A stretch of DNA of 64,000 bases, from the NCBI GenBank assembly GCA_021432605.1, contig MU271143.1:4101277-4165276 (forward strand), in the 5' to 3' direction. Under the pieces are notes generated by a model that made no database searches, was not told the DNA's origin, and saw only the letters and a program-made list of their open reading frames with translations. The position numbers and the translations under genes are program-made. Positions 45,204-55,809 of the stretch are shown here, piece after piece. Origin of the DNA: Coniochaeta sp. PMI_546. Taxonomy: Eukaryota > Ascomycota > Sordariomycetes > Coniochaetales > Coniochaetaceae. Positions within the stretch are counted from its first letter, which is position 1; every line of letters starts with the position of its first letter.

Positions 45204-47105
45204 TCAAGGCTTCCTCCCCTCCTTCTCCCCTTCCGAAACCATCTCCAACTCCTCCGGACTACTCATCCCATCATTCGACTTCGCCTTACCCTCTGAAACA
45301 CCCTCATTTTCACCCTCCGCATCTGCATCGGACTCGCCCCCAGCCTTTTCTTTCGTCACCGTCGCATCATCCTTCGTCTTCATTGCCATGACAAATTGCG
45401 ACTTGATCTTCTCGGCCTGCTCATCGCGGTCACTGCCACTCAGCGTCTGTGCCACGCTCTTCATCAGCCTCTTCTCCCTCCTTCGCGCCTTCCTCCGCTC
45501 AGCCCACCGCTTGGCGCGCTGCGCCGCCTCGTCGAGCGTCGCCTTCTCGCGCTTGACCCAGGCGGCAATGTCTGCCACCGCCTTGGCGGGCGCGTTGCGG
45601 TACGCGAGGAGGAAGCCCTGCAGCTGAGCCGGTGTGAAGGTGTCGTCCGGTATACTACCCGCGAAACCCAGCGCAAGCTTCTGCAGATGATCTGCGTCGC
45701 AGTCTGAAGGGTGTTTCTCCCCCGCTATGGCTGGGGTGTCGCTCTCGGATTCGGGCGCGTACATGCGCAGGAACATCAGCTCGGCGCTGCGGGGCGAGAT
45801 GTTGCCCAGGAAGATCATCTTGTCGATGCGGCCGGGCCGCACCAGGGCGCGGTCCAGCTTCTCGGCGAAGTTGGACGTCATCAGCACGATTCGTCCTTCC
45901 TGGGAGGCTACACCGTCCAGGACGTTGAGGAGACCCGACAGCGTCAGCTTCTGCCGTCCACGATACCGGTGGTTGTCTTCCTCTTCCTCTTCGTCATCGT
46001 CATCTTCGCCGTCGGGGGATCTAGCGCCGCGGCGCCTGATGCCGACGGCGTCGATGTCCTCCAGGAGAACGATGCACCGCGGCGGGAGCGCCGTGAAGAG
46101 GCGCTCGAGGTGGCCATCGTCTTCGATGCTGGGCATGTGTAGCAGATAGAGCTCCAGGCCGAAGATACCCGCCAAGGCAAGAGACAGCGACGTCTTGCCC
46201 GTTCCGGGAGGGCCGTGGAGGAGATAGCCCCGGCGATACGGGATGCCGCGAGCCGTGTAGAAGCGGCGGGTGTTTTTGTCGAGGTAGTTGGTGATGTCGG
46301 CCACGAGCTCGGTCTTGGTCGCCTCGTCGAAGTGCACCGTCGACAGCGGGCGGATGGGTCGCAGGATCGTCATATCCCAGCGTGCTTCTGCCGGGTATTC
46401 AGACTTGGAGGTGCGGACTGTGACGAAGGCCTCGCGCTGCTTCTCGGCGAAGTCCCGGCACTGGTCTAGGAAGCGCTTGATCGGGATCACGGAGCGGCCG
46501 AGGCACATGACTACCAGCGGCTCGCTGCCGGTCGGCGCGGCTGCGTACTCGTCCGGCACGTAGAAGCTTGATGACATGATGCTGCTGCTTGTGGGGACGC
46601 GTTTCACGAGGAAGATGTTGCCCTCGTTGAGAAACCAGGTGATGCCAAAGGTCGGGAGGTACTTGATCGGCATGCGCTTTTCGTGATGGTAGTCGTTTCG
46701 TTCCACCGTGAATCGCCGGTAGTGCCAGGCGTCTGTCTCCACCGCTTCGGTGCCAGCAGTCAGGATTCGGGTGCCCTGGCGCTCGAGGACCTTGGCGCCC
46801 ACCCAGTTGAGGATCTCGCGGTTGAGCCTGTCATTTGCGGGGATGGAGATGGAAGCCGTAAAGAACCTTGTGATCCACCAGTAGACCTTGAGTGCGATAT
46901 CGCCAACGGTCCGGAAGGTGGATGAGATGGTACCCGTGATGGTCAAGACGGCGGCCAGCGTGGCAAGATCTAGTCTCAGCCATGACTGCAGAAGGGTCTG
47001 GACGGAGCCTAGGCCTGGAGTCGCGTCTAAGAAGTCTTGCATGGAACTGCTGTTCGACGATGCACCCAGAACGGAAGTGCGGGCGAACTGGAGAAAGCCA
47101 CTCAT
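45204..47105 (-). CDS. BCS1-like AAA ATPase
   Basis: A single exon of 633 residues from ATG 47105. A transmembrane segment near residues 46-64 (LATLAAVLTITGTISSTF) precedes the BCS1-specific region (AWHYRRFTVERNDYHHEKR, LVVMCLGRSVIPIKRFL). The AAA domain has Walker A GPPGTGKTSL near 297, Walker B CIVLLEDIDAV near 347 and sensor/arginine region MTSNFAEKLDRALVRPGRID. A block of about 25 acidic residues (DGEDDDDEEEEEDN) is inserted after Walker B. The last 110 residues form a basic helix (RAKRWAERRKARRREKRLMK) followed by an acidic Glu/Ser tail. True Bcs1 (about 450 residues) inserts the Rieske protein into complex III. Filamentous fungi carry many BCS1-like paralogues of unknown role, and this insert and tail suggest one of those. 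No clear presequence. Confidence 0.88.
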   Translation of the reverse strand: MSGFLQFARTSVLGASSNSSSMQDFLDATPGLGSVQTLLQSWLRLDLATLAAVLTITGTISSTFRTVGDIALKVYWWITRFFTASISIPANDRLNREILNWVGAKVLERQGTRILTAGTEAVETDAWHYRRFTVERNDYHHEKRMPIKYLPTFGITWFLNEGNIFLVKRVPTSSSIMSSSFYVPDEYAAAPTGSEPLVVMCLGRSVIPIKRFLDQCRDFAEKQREAFVTVRTSKSEYPAEARWDMTILRPIRPLSTVHFDEATKTELVADITNYLDKNTRRFYTARGIPYRRGYLLHGPPGTGKTSLSLALAGIFGLELYLLHMPSIEDDGHLERLFTALPPRCIVLLEDIDAVGIRRRGARSPDGEDDDDEEEEEDNHRYRGRQKLTLSGLLNVLDGVASQEGRIVLMTSNFAEKLDRALVRPGRIDKMIFLGNISPRSAELMFLRMYAPESESDTPAIAGEKHPSDCDADHLQKLALGFAGSIPDDTFTPAQLQGFLLAYRNAPAKAVADIAAWVKREKATLDEAAQRAKRWAERRKARRREKRLMKSVAQTLSGSDRDEQAEKIKSQFVMAMKTKDDATVTKEKAGGESDADAEGENEGVSEGKAKSNDGMSSPEELEMVSEGEKEGRKP

Positions 47106-49353
47106 TGCTCACTTGGGAGCTTAGGTGAGCTGGCTGTGATCTTGAACGAATGTTAACAAGTCACAGGCGCTAGGCTCCTAGTACCCTGGAGAAAGCGGAC
47201 GTATTTGCTGCTATTGCCTGTTGGAGGCCACAACATACACAAACGACAAGTTACGGTAGGTGAGCAATGACCTGCTTTGCGGATGTCTTTACATCCGAAG
47301 AGCTTCCCGGCGGGAGCGACCCTATATACTTTTGGACATGTCATGCTTCACGGTATAGCTCTGCCTGTTCGATTTTTCCTTCTTGGCCTCAAGTGACGCA
47401 CAGCCCTAGGCCCAAACAGGAGGACGTGAGAGGCTGGGCGCTTATTTCGTATGCACTGCAATGCAAGCGCACAGAATTGCTGCCTTTGAGTGCGGGATTT
47501 GAGCCTATCAGCGCGGTCGCCAGGCAGCTATCAGCCTGGAACCTAATGCAGCTGGGGGCCTCTCTTTCAGCAAGAGTCTTTCACGAATACAGTAATTTGC
47601 AGGCGGTCAGTCTGCCAGATGCCTTGTTTCCCGTCATGAACACTCCCATCATTTGATGATTGCAGCGGCAGCCTGCACGCCTAGCACCAACTGCCGTTCG
47701 ACCCAATTCTGATTGGCGCAGCGGCCCGTGATCGGAGTTCGGGGCTGCAGCTGCTGGGACTTAGCTTCTAGCAGATCATCCAGCACCGCCGTCTTACTTA
47801 GGCCGGCCTATTGCAGGGGCCGGAGCTGCGTCATGAGGACTGCTCGGTTCGCAAGCCACGGCCGCTCCATTTGGTCGGCGGACCTGTATCATGTGAAATC
47901 CCCTCCCGGTGGTGCGGTTCTACAGGCTGTTATACTAAGAGGGACTGGACGCTGCCGGTTGTGCGCTGTGGAATCCTCGATGCGAAATGTTTTGTGGTAT
48001 CAAACATGTCCGAAGTCGTGTAAGTCGCTTACCGACAGCGACCACAAGGTTAGACAGCTGTCTTACAATGACATCTCAACATATGATAATCATGCACACA
48101 CTGCCAGGTGGAGCAACAATGAGTGTATGGCTTAATAGTGTATTGACCTATTGATCAGTCTCAGCACCAGTTCCGTTGTCAAATTGAATGTCTTAAGGGA
48201 TGAGATATTCGCCAGTCTTTCCCAAGGATATTCTTCTACCTCTCTCTGTAATTGTTTACGAGGTGTAGGGTGGCCGATATATCATGGATTTCATCCATCC
48301 CACTGCATGTCTTATCGAAGCGAAAACATCTTGTGAGATCTGATATGCTTGCATGTCGGGCATCATGCTGTATCATGTTACACTTCCGGCACAACACTGA
48401 CTACCCTTCCAGCTGACCTGTTTGGCACTCTACTCGACCTTCCTGTTTGAAGAGCACGAATGATGTTCTGTCTCTTCGACGATTACTAGGTTGTTCTTCG
48501 TATTCGTGGAACCGCCGCGCCGGGTCTGTAATCGGTTCAAGGTCACGGAAGATATCTTACGATGCCCGTTTCGTCCGCTTAGGATGATCTCTCGGTACGG
48601 ATGTTCCGAAGCCCTGTGAGAAGCTGTGAGATCTGAAGGCAGTATCTTATAGATGGCGTGATCATGATTGGTTCTTACATGGACGACCAACTTTTCTTGA
48701 ATTTGTATACTCATACTACGGCCTTCAGCAGAGCACAACCGCTCTTCTAGAAGTCTGCATAGAGAAGGTGGTTCTCGCAGAAGGATATGCAAGTGTATCC
48801 GTCCAGCGTTTGTCACAGACGAACCAGCACCAACATGACAGCCATAATCCAATCAAGTGGTGAATATGTATTCTTTGTACACTGCACAGACGGATATGAA
48901 CATACAAATACTGGGTGTGTCTCATAATAATGCCACTGCATTGCAATGTCTCCTGGGCTGTATAGGAGAGCTCCTTCAGGTGTAAGGAGTGCGAGATATG
49001 GATACGGGATCTGATAATGCACTATGCGAGGCAACACGACGGAGTTGAGCTATCTAGCGACTTCAGACGTGATATGTCCATGTGGACGTGACCTGTCGTT
49101 AAGATCACATTCCACATACCTCTGAGAGCACTACTGAGCACCACAAGATGGAGTGACTGGATTCCACCTTCCACACTAATTACCTTTCTCTCTGAGGAAG
49201 AGCTTAATTGAGTATCAAACACCAAAAAAGGCAAGAAATGAAGGGAATGAAAACGGCGCTATCTAGACTGTCGTTATATGTTCTAGTCCATGTCACTGTT
49301 GGTATCTAGCCCGGAACTAACCAGCTGACCCTGGCTAGTTACTTGAGGCCCTT
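47106..49353. other. Gene-free stretch of 2.2 kb
   Basis: Upstream of the ATPase and downstream of the amidotransferase. Frames are short and lack motifs; no tRNA or mobile element was recognised. Confidence 0.4.
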
Positions 49354-50272
49354 TCACTCTATACCCTCATCCTCCCCGTAAAAGAAACGCAATATCGCCC
49401 TCGCAACAACCTCACCATCATGCTCAAAGCTGGCCGTCTCCTCTGCCTGGTTGACATGGTCCTTATCCTGAATAGCACCATTCTTGACCCTCATATCAAT
49501 TTCATGCTTAACCATATCAGCATCGAAACCCACATGGGCCTGACTGGTAAACAGTCTGTTTCTGATGTACAGCCCTTGTATCGCCGTATGACCGCTGCTG
49601 CCCCAAACATGCACCTTGGTACCGGGCGCGAGGAGACCCTTGCTACCCTCCACCGTCGGCGTCGTGGCGACGTGGTCCTGGTGCATCTGGTGCAGGGTCA
49701 GGTGGTCCTTGTCCGTCCGGAAGAGACGCTGGCCGACTTCGGCCAGGTCGATCCTGCTGTGCGCCAGCTCCCACTTCTCGGTGGGGTTGGGGCCTACTTC
49801 CGCGCCTAGGAGACGGGAGAGGAGCTGGTGGCCGAAGCAGATGCCGCTGAATTTCATGTCGGGACGGCGGACCCAGAGTTCTGGGTTGTACAGGCGTTAG
49901 ATTCGGGGGACTTGTGTGACGGTAATTTGTTGGTCATGACCAAGACGAACCTCTTATGAGATCCACTAGGTCGAGAATCCACTGATTGTCGCCGTGGGCG
50001 TCGTACATGCTCCCGGTGATAAGCACGGCATGAAAGTCGTCAAAGTCCTCAAATGGTGGTATCTTCCCTCCTTTCTCTGTCACGACGAATCTGCTGTCGG
50101 TCTCGATACCTAGTGGCGGATCATGGTGTCTGCCTGCCTTCTCGAAGTGTTGGTGCAGGATGTCGCTATAGCTTCCTTTCTTATCTTGGGTTTCCAGGTG
50201 TGGTTGGTCGGTCTCCAGGACCATCATCCGGACGACTGGCCTGTCATCCACGATCCGCAGTGTTCTGGCCAT
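49354..50272 (-). CDS. Class I glutamine amidotransferase-like protein
   Basis: Two exons, 49951-50272 and 49354-49880 (70-bp intron), giving 282 residues. The fold's landmarks are HAVLITGSMYDAHGDNQWI, then across the splice RPDMKFSGICFGHQLL with the nucleophile Cys near residue 121, and the catalytic His in SQAHVGFD near 219. The usual motif is QxHPEF, so the Glu of the Cys-His-Glu triad seems to be Gly here and Pro is Val. Stand-alone members (YLR126C-like, 'GMP-synthase-like') have poorly known substrates. The family fit is good; hydrolytic activity is uncertain because of the changed third residue. No signal peptide. The in-frame codons above the ATG include no further ATG. Confidence 0.85.
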
Positions 50273-51889
50273 TATTGATTGTATATGCAATGTAGGATGT
50301 GCGATGTAGTACGTCTAGAGTACTCAGGATTAAGTCAAACTCTACAAGTCAAGCTCTACCTCTAGATCGCGGAGGCAGTGGTCAATGGTTTTGAAGACAA
50401 ATATGCTGCGCAAATGGCCTTTTAGTTGACGTCAACGGCGCTTTAGGGTACATTTTGTCGATGGTCGATGGTCGATGGTCGTGGAGCCGCTTGATTCACG
50501 ATGTCTTGGCTATGACGATTGGAAGGGCTTGTGCATTCTTGGAGATTTGCTGATTTGATGTCGTAAACATGACTACCAACATGTAGGCTAGACCCGCAAT
50601 CCAGCACCTTCAACCACAGCACCGGTACGGTAGATCTGTTCCTGAATATCACGAGTTCTGGACCTCCTCTTCCTAAATCACAGAGTTCAAAGGGTCCCGT
50701 TGTCCTCGAGATGCCGCACGACAGAGACGAACTCGTCAACTGGTGAAACACGTTTTCAGTTCACGATCGACAGACTGGGGGATCATGCAATCAGAAGTTG
50801 GGGCGCAACATACAATCCATCTCCCGACTGGTGTCGACACCACACTTTGAGCACGCACTCTCGATTGTGCTGGTGTCTACCGACCTGCCGGACAGCTTCT
50901 CGAGCGCCGTGCTCGCTTCCGACACACTAAGGGTGTCGTCGCCGTCGTCATCACCCCCCTTAAATGCTTTCTTGATGTCGTCTTCAGAAGCCTGGCAAGT
51001 AGCAGCTCAAAATGTGGTCAGTAGATATGCCGCAAAGTATAACAGAATCCTTGGACGATTGGTACTGGCTGGCCAGTCGAGAGAAGAGGTCCAGAGACAA
51101 GCCAAAAGACGTCGATGCTTACCATGGTGTACACTGATATTATCGGTTGTATCCCTTGAGATAACGGAGCTTTGCTATTTGCTATGTGGTGTCGATGATG
51201 GATTTGAGCTATAAAATCGAGGGCAGAGTGATGATGAAAGTCTGATGATGCCATCATCGTCAGTCTTTGGAGGGGTTCGGAATGTGGCTTGCAGATCCCA
51301 CACATGCGCTTGCGGCGCTTCCCACACTTTCCCGAAGCTTCATCTTAGTGTCTTCTGTTAAGCTTCATGATCTACGGCTGCAATGTTAACTGGCATGCCA
51401 AAAAGGTGGGCTTGCATACGGGGGATGCTGCATAAAGGTTGCCGAGCAAAATACAGTCCGCGACGTCTAAGACTAAGCCACCCAGAGAGAGTTATATGGT
51501 TGTCTGAGCATGTGCCGTAGCGTCCCGATGTTGTCAAACTTTAACATGACTGGTCGCATGAAGGAGCCAGCATAAGGAAATCGTCAATTGGTATGATACA
51601 CACACTGTATGCCTGACTGGGCGCGTCTCGGCAAACCTTGCAATTTGGCAGGCTCGTCGGCGCACATCAGCCCCAGCACCTATGATTGTCCCATGAAATG
51701 CTTTTTTAACCCAAGAATCGGCTGAATGGATCCTACAAGTGTTCTAGTGTTCGCGGTATGCTGTTGAAAGACTCGCTTCACCCCGTACAGAACTGCAACC
51801 TCGCCTTGAATCCCTCCTGAAAGCTGAGTGGACATTAAACTTCGTTACGACACGACCGTCTAAGCAGTCGCGGCTAGACCCAACAGCCC
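50273..51889. other. Gene-free stretch of 1.6 kb
   Basis: Includes a small tandem repeat (three copies of GATGGTC, about 50461-50481). Short frames such as 50798-51214 have no ATG start or domain. No supported gene. Confidence 0.35.
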
Positions 51890-53475
51890 TTATCTACGGA
51901 CCGGTAGTGCGTTGTCTAGACATGCCAGAACCTGCAAGTCGTTAGCATACTGCGACATGACGCGACCAAGTATAATAGCTTACCGTTTCTTTGAGAACGC
52001 CCTGGTTGCTAAGATACCGCCCCATACCTCTTATGAGCTCAATCTGCTCCTCTGGGGTCAGGCCGTTGATGGCCGACTCCATGAGGTCACCCACCGAGAC
52101 GTGATACGTGGCGATGAAGGTGTGGTAGTAGATGTACGTGAAGAAACCCATGATGAACTGGCAATCCATACGGTCCGTCATGCCTCCGTGCCCCGGAATG
52201 GAGTCGCCGAAGTCCTTGATCTTGAACGTCCGCTTCAGGCCAGAGGCAAAGAATCCACCGAAGGGAGCGACGAGGGACGCAAAAGTCGCGAAGATGAATG
52301 TGTGCAGCTGTATCGGCGCCATAGTAAAGCTGAGCGGTGTCCTAGTTGGAAGGAAGAGGTAGTGTGGGAGTGTGTATGTTTGAGGAGTGAAGACGGGATT
52401 CGGGTCGCATTCGAGACCGGTGAAGATATTGGCTCCGAGATTGTTGACGGGGCAGATGAAGTACTTGGAGCGGACCAGAACATCAGCGAAGAAGATGCCA
52501 AAGATGACTGTCATGATCCATGCCCCGACAAATCCTTCAACTGTCTTCTTAGGCGACAGCTTGATGAGCTGTGTGCGGCCGAACGTGATTCCGCAGATGT
52601 AGGCGAAGATATCGTTAGTTATGACGAGCGATGCCGGAAGGAAGAACCAGATCATGCCCTCGAACACATTGTTCATGATGAAATGCGCTTGGACGACAAT
52701 GACAAATAGAGCCATATGGGTCCAGCCAAACTGGCTGAACTGGAACCTCAGATGGCCAGCCTTCAAAGTACCGACGAAGAAGAGGAATCCTAAACAGAAA
52801 GAGATTAGTCTCTACTGGGAGGTAAAGGAACGAATCTCACAGTTCGACTTACCAAAGACATAGAGAATGAAGCTGATAAAGCGGTGGTGGGTTGCCAGCG
52901 GCAGCAGCACCTTATCCACCAAGACAATATGCTTGAAGTAGTAGATGACGCTCTCGCCATAGAGGAAGTACATTGTGGTGGCTAGCCAATACCAGTTCAG
53001 GCTCTTGGTGGAACGTAGGTCTCGCGCACGGCTCGGCACGCTTGCAATGGCGATGACCTCCTTGAAGGAGATGATCTGGATGGCGGTGATGATGAGGATA
53101 ATGTAGACGTGGCCCATGAACAGAGCAGCGAAGAAGCCGCCAATCATGACGAACGTCCAGAATGTCCGTGTTATGAAGTTGGCCTTTTTCTTCTCGTACT
53201 CGGCAGTTTGTTGTTCTTTTTGCTCTTGCGGAGTCTGGGGCTTCTGTAATCGGCCATGACATTAGCATTCTACCAAAGAAAGCCAGAGAAAGGCGCGTGG
53301 ATGAGAACAGTACCTCTGAGATGTTCTCCAAGCTTGAGCTGCCCCTCGTCTTGGTTGGGGAGCCCTCCTCGCTGACATCGCTGAAGCTTGAACGGCGGTC
53401 TTTGGCGATTTGGTGTCCATTTGACCCCGTGTGTTTGTGGTCAAACTTGACCCCTCTTCGAGATCTCCCAGTCAT
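51890..53475 (-). CDS. CDS1: Phosphatidate cytidylyltransferase (CDP-diacylglycerol synthase)
   Basis: Four exons, 53314-53475, 52853-53243, 51984-52789 and 51890-51931, giving 466 residues (yeast Cds1 is 457). It makes CDP-diacylglycerol from phosphatidic acid and CTP in the ER membrane, the entry to phosphatidylinositol and phosphatidylserine synthesis. The N-terminus is a polar cytosolic segment. About eight hydrophobic spans follow, including FWTFVMIGGFFAALFMGHVYI and the stretch around GFLFFVGTLKAG. The signature SGLKRTFKIKDFGDSIPG and its continuation HGGMTDRMD are complete. The final exon encodes only 13 residues (VLACLDNALPVRR), reached by a 52-bp intron after LKET. Without it the frame reads through a different tail, so that join is likely but less certain than the others. 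Confidence 0.95.
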
Positions 53476-54396
53476 CGTGAATTGCAAACACTGCCTGAAA
53501 TAGGATCGAAGATTATGAGGTGTGCTGCAGGTGAGACCAGGCTGGTTTGCGTTCAGTCGGTAGCTGTCGGGCGGGAACTTGGCAGCAGCAGCTTGTCGCA
53601 GGGAAGTTGGAGGATGCGGAGAAGTTGGGACGACGGGACCTGACTACCTGCTCATACTCGTTGCACAGTGTCGGACTCGAGCGGTTGATGAGAGATTGCG
53701 TCTCTTCCGGGGGTGGCCGTGCTGGAGTAAAGATCACAAAGGAGCACCGAGGGTCGTTGTCGCAACGGACGAGCCTAGAATGAGAACTTGTCTGTTAGGT
53801 TGTGATGTGGAGCGGAGTGGGAAAGGATTCCATATTACGACGGAGGTCCACAAGGCGGAATTCGACATACGTCAAGTGTGGCTTACGGATGATCCGGGGT
53901 TTTCTGAGAATGAGTTGTGGCTTGGAGGACAAGGGTGCCAAGACGGACGCCACGCCATCACATGCAACTCAGACAAACAGATATTATAGTCAAGTCTAAC
54001 CCTAACCCTTGATGTGCTACTTGTTTGCCTTGCTCGCTCGGCCCTCCCCAGATGGTATCTCAACTTCTTACCTCCTTATTCACAGCAGAGTTCACATGAT
54101 GCCATTCCTTCAGCTGTCCGTACAGTGGCGCAGTCATTGCTTGACCAGAAGGACCAGAATAGACAGCCATGATGCCCTCTAGAGGCAGGTGACGATCCTT
54201 AGACTGCTAATTATACCTTAACCCCGAACAGATATATGTTTCGTCTCCATCTAGGGTCTGAAGTGACGGCTCCATGTATATGTATATAAGGCACAAGAAT
54301 CTCACAGAAGTTTACTTTAAATGTTTCTGTAAACTACAGCATTGTCACTTTCTTCTTCAATAGCCTCTCGCATCTTTGCCCAGCACGTAAAGAATC
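53476..54396. other. Intergenic, 920 bp
   Basis: Upstream of CDS1 and of the Hsp70-like gene (divergent). It has two telomere-like CCCTAA units near 53997-54009, too few to mean anything. No gene supported. Confidence 0.4.
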
Positions 54397-55254
54397 ATGT
54401 CGCAGACCCACGGTTCACCGGAAGGTCCTGAGCCTCTTGAGGAAGCTAGCATGGCCAAAGCAACTGAAGAGTTGCAGTCGATGATCTCTACATCAGCCCT
54501 CCCGCCTCGCAAGCCCGGTGCTCCAAAGCCAACTCCAGCCAAGCCAACTCCAGCCAAGCCAACTCCAGCCAAGCCAACTCCAGCCAAGCCAACTCCAGCC
54601 AAGCCNNNNNNNNNNAAGCCAACTCCAGCCAAGCCAACTCCAGCCAAGCCAACTCCAGCCAAGCCAACTCCAGCCAAGCCAACTCCAGCCAAGCCGACTC
54701 CAGTCAAGCCGGCTCCTGCCAAACCCAGCCCTCACGGTGTTGGATCGTCGTCCGGTGGTCCAAGTGTGTCGAAAACCACGCCTGCAGCGCCGCAGCTTTC
54801 TACAAGCAAAGAGCTCATTCCCGGCCCTAACTATCGGCGTCCCTCAACACCACCAGCCCCGGCTCCGCGGCCCCCTCGTCCCGATATCCTTCTTCTCGAC
54901 ATCACCCCGATCAGCCTCGGCATCGAGGTTGCCGGCGGGCTCATGAGTAAGATTATCCCACGCAACACAACAGTTCCCACACGAAAGTCCGAGACTTACT
55001 CCACGTACGCGAACAACCAAACCAGTGTCATCATCCAGGTGTATGAAGGTGAGCACCAGATGTGCCGGGACAACAATCTGCTGGGAAAGTTCGAGCTGAG
55101 CGGCATTTCGCCAGCGCCGAGGGGAGTTCCGCAGATCGTGGTTCAGTTCGACGTCGACGCAAATGGCATCCTGACCGTTAATGCCACGGAAAGAACGGCA
55201 CGGCAGACCAATCCCCTCAGGATCTCGAAGGACCAGTGGTTACATATGGGTTGA
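54397..55254 (+). CDS. Orphan Hsp70 substrate-binding domain with KPTPA repeat
   Basis: A single exon of about 285 residues (an assembly gap at 54606-54615 makes the true length uncertain). Residues 1-45 are an unremarkable helix. Residues 46-110 are a run of Lys-Pro-Thr-Pro-Ala repeats. From about residue 164 the sequence is the beta-sandwich half of the Hsp70 substrate-binding domain: [17 protein letters not shown], then [20 protein letters not shown], then [40 protein letters not shown]. It stops at DQWLHMG, before the helical lid, and there is no nucleotide-binding domain anywhere upstream. The protein therefore cannot be an ATP-driven chaperone by itself. It could bind peptides passively or act as a decoy (inference). 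No signal peptide. Confidence 0.85.
   Translation: MSQTHGSPEGPEPLEEASMAKATEELQSMISTSALPPRKPGAPKPTPAKPTPAKPTPAKPTPAKPTPAKXXXXKPTPAKPTPAKPTPAKPTPAKPTPAKPTPVKPAPAKPSPHGVGSSSGGPSVSKTTPAAPQLSTSKELIPGPNYRRPSTPPAPAPRPPRPDILLLDITPISLGIEVAGGLMSKIIPRNTTVPTRKSETYSTYANNQTSVIIQVYEGEHQMCRDNNLLGKFELSGISPAPRGVPQIVVQFDVDANGILTVNATERTARQTNPLRISKDQWLHMG
54529..54703 (+). repeat. 15-bp coding tandem repeat (Lys-Pro-Thr-Pro-Ala)
   Basis: About eleven near-identical copies of AAGCCAACTCCAGCC, in frame with the Hsp70-domain gene. Copies differ only at the ends, so expansion is recent. Ten N residues at 54606-54615 fall inside it. Confidence 0.9.
54606..54615. other. Assembly gap (10 N)
   Basis: Ten undetermined bases in the 15-bp repeat. 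Ten bases are just what would complete one repeat unit, so frame is kept, but gaps of fixed size are also conventional and the real copy number is unknown. Confidence 0.95.
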
Positions 55255-55809
55255 GGATGTCATTAAATTGCGTTCGGCTCACTTGAGGAGGGCATCGGAT
55301 ATAACGCCGTCATTGATGCTGGGGATAGGCACTAGAAGGGGATTTATCGTTTCTGTATCTTTTTGCTTTTCTTTTATTTGATTTGGTCTCTATCATTTTA
55401 GTTTAGTCGAGTTCCCGGCGCTCTGCTTGCAAGGTTCATTCTGTTGTATTAGTCCATACATGGTCAGCTCTTAGAATATATGCGGGTAACTCATAGCCTC
55501 TCGAACAGAAGGTCAAGCATGTATGTATAGCATCGACTGTGACGAAGTCATGCGTTCCTGGTGATATCGAGAGCGCTGCACCATAAACGCATATTCCGTC
55601 GTCAGGTCTGCGGCTGGGTGGAGTCGCCAGTACCTTATGTCAGGTATTAAACCTTATGTAATGATTGTGAACACTTAACGCGTCCAGTTTATTAGTCGCG
55701 TCGTCTACGGTAACAGCCAAATTTATGCGGGGCAATTGGAGACAAGCTTCCATTCTCAAGCTTCCATTCCCCAGCACAACCCAACCATGTATGTCATCAT
55801 CCGCCAGAA
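55255..55809. other. Intergenic, 555 bp
   Basis: Between the Hsp70-like gene and the ATRIP-like gene (same strand). No supported feature. Confidence 0.4.

Noticed and set aside
50798-51214. 138-residue plus-strand frame before CDS1
   Set aside because: No ATG start and no recognisable domain.
53990-54012. Telomere-like CCCTAA repeats
   Set aside because: Only two copies; this is expected by chance and does not indicate a chromosome end.
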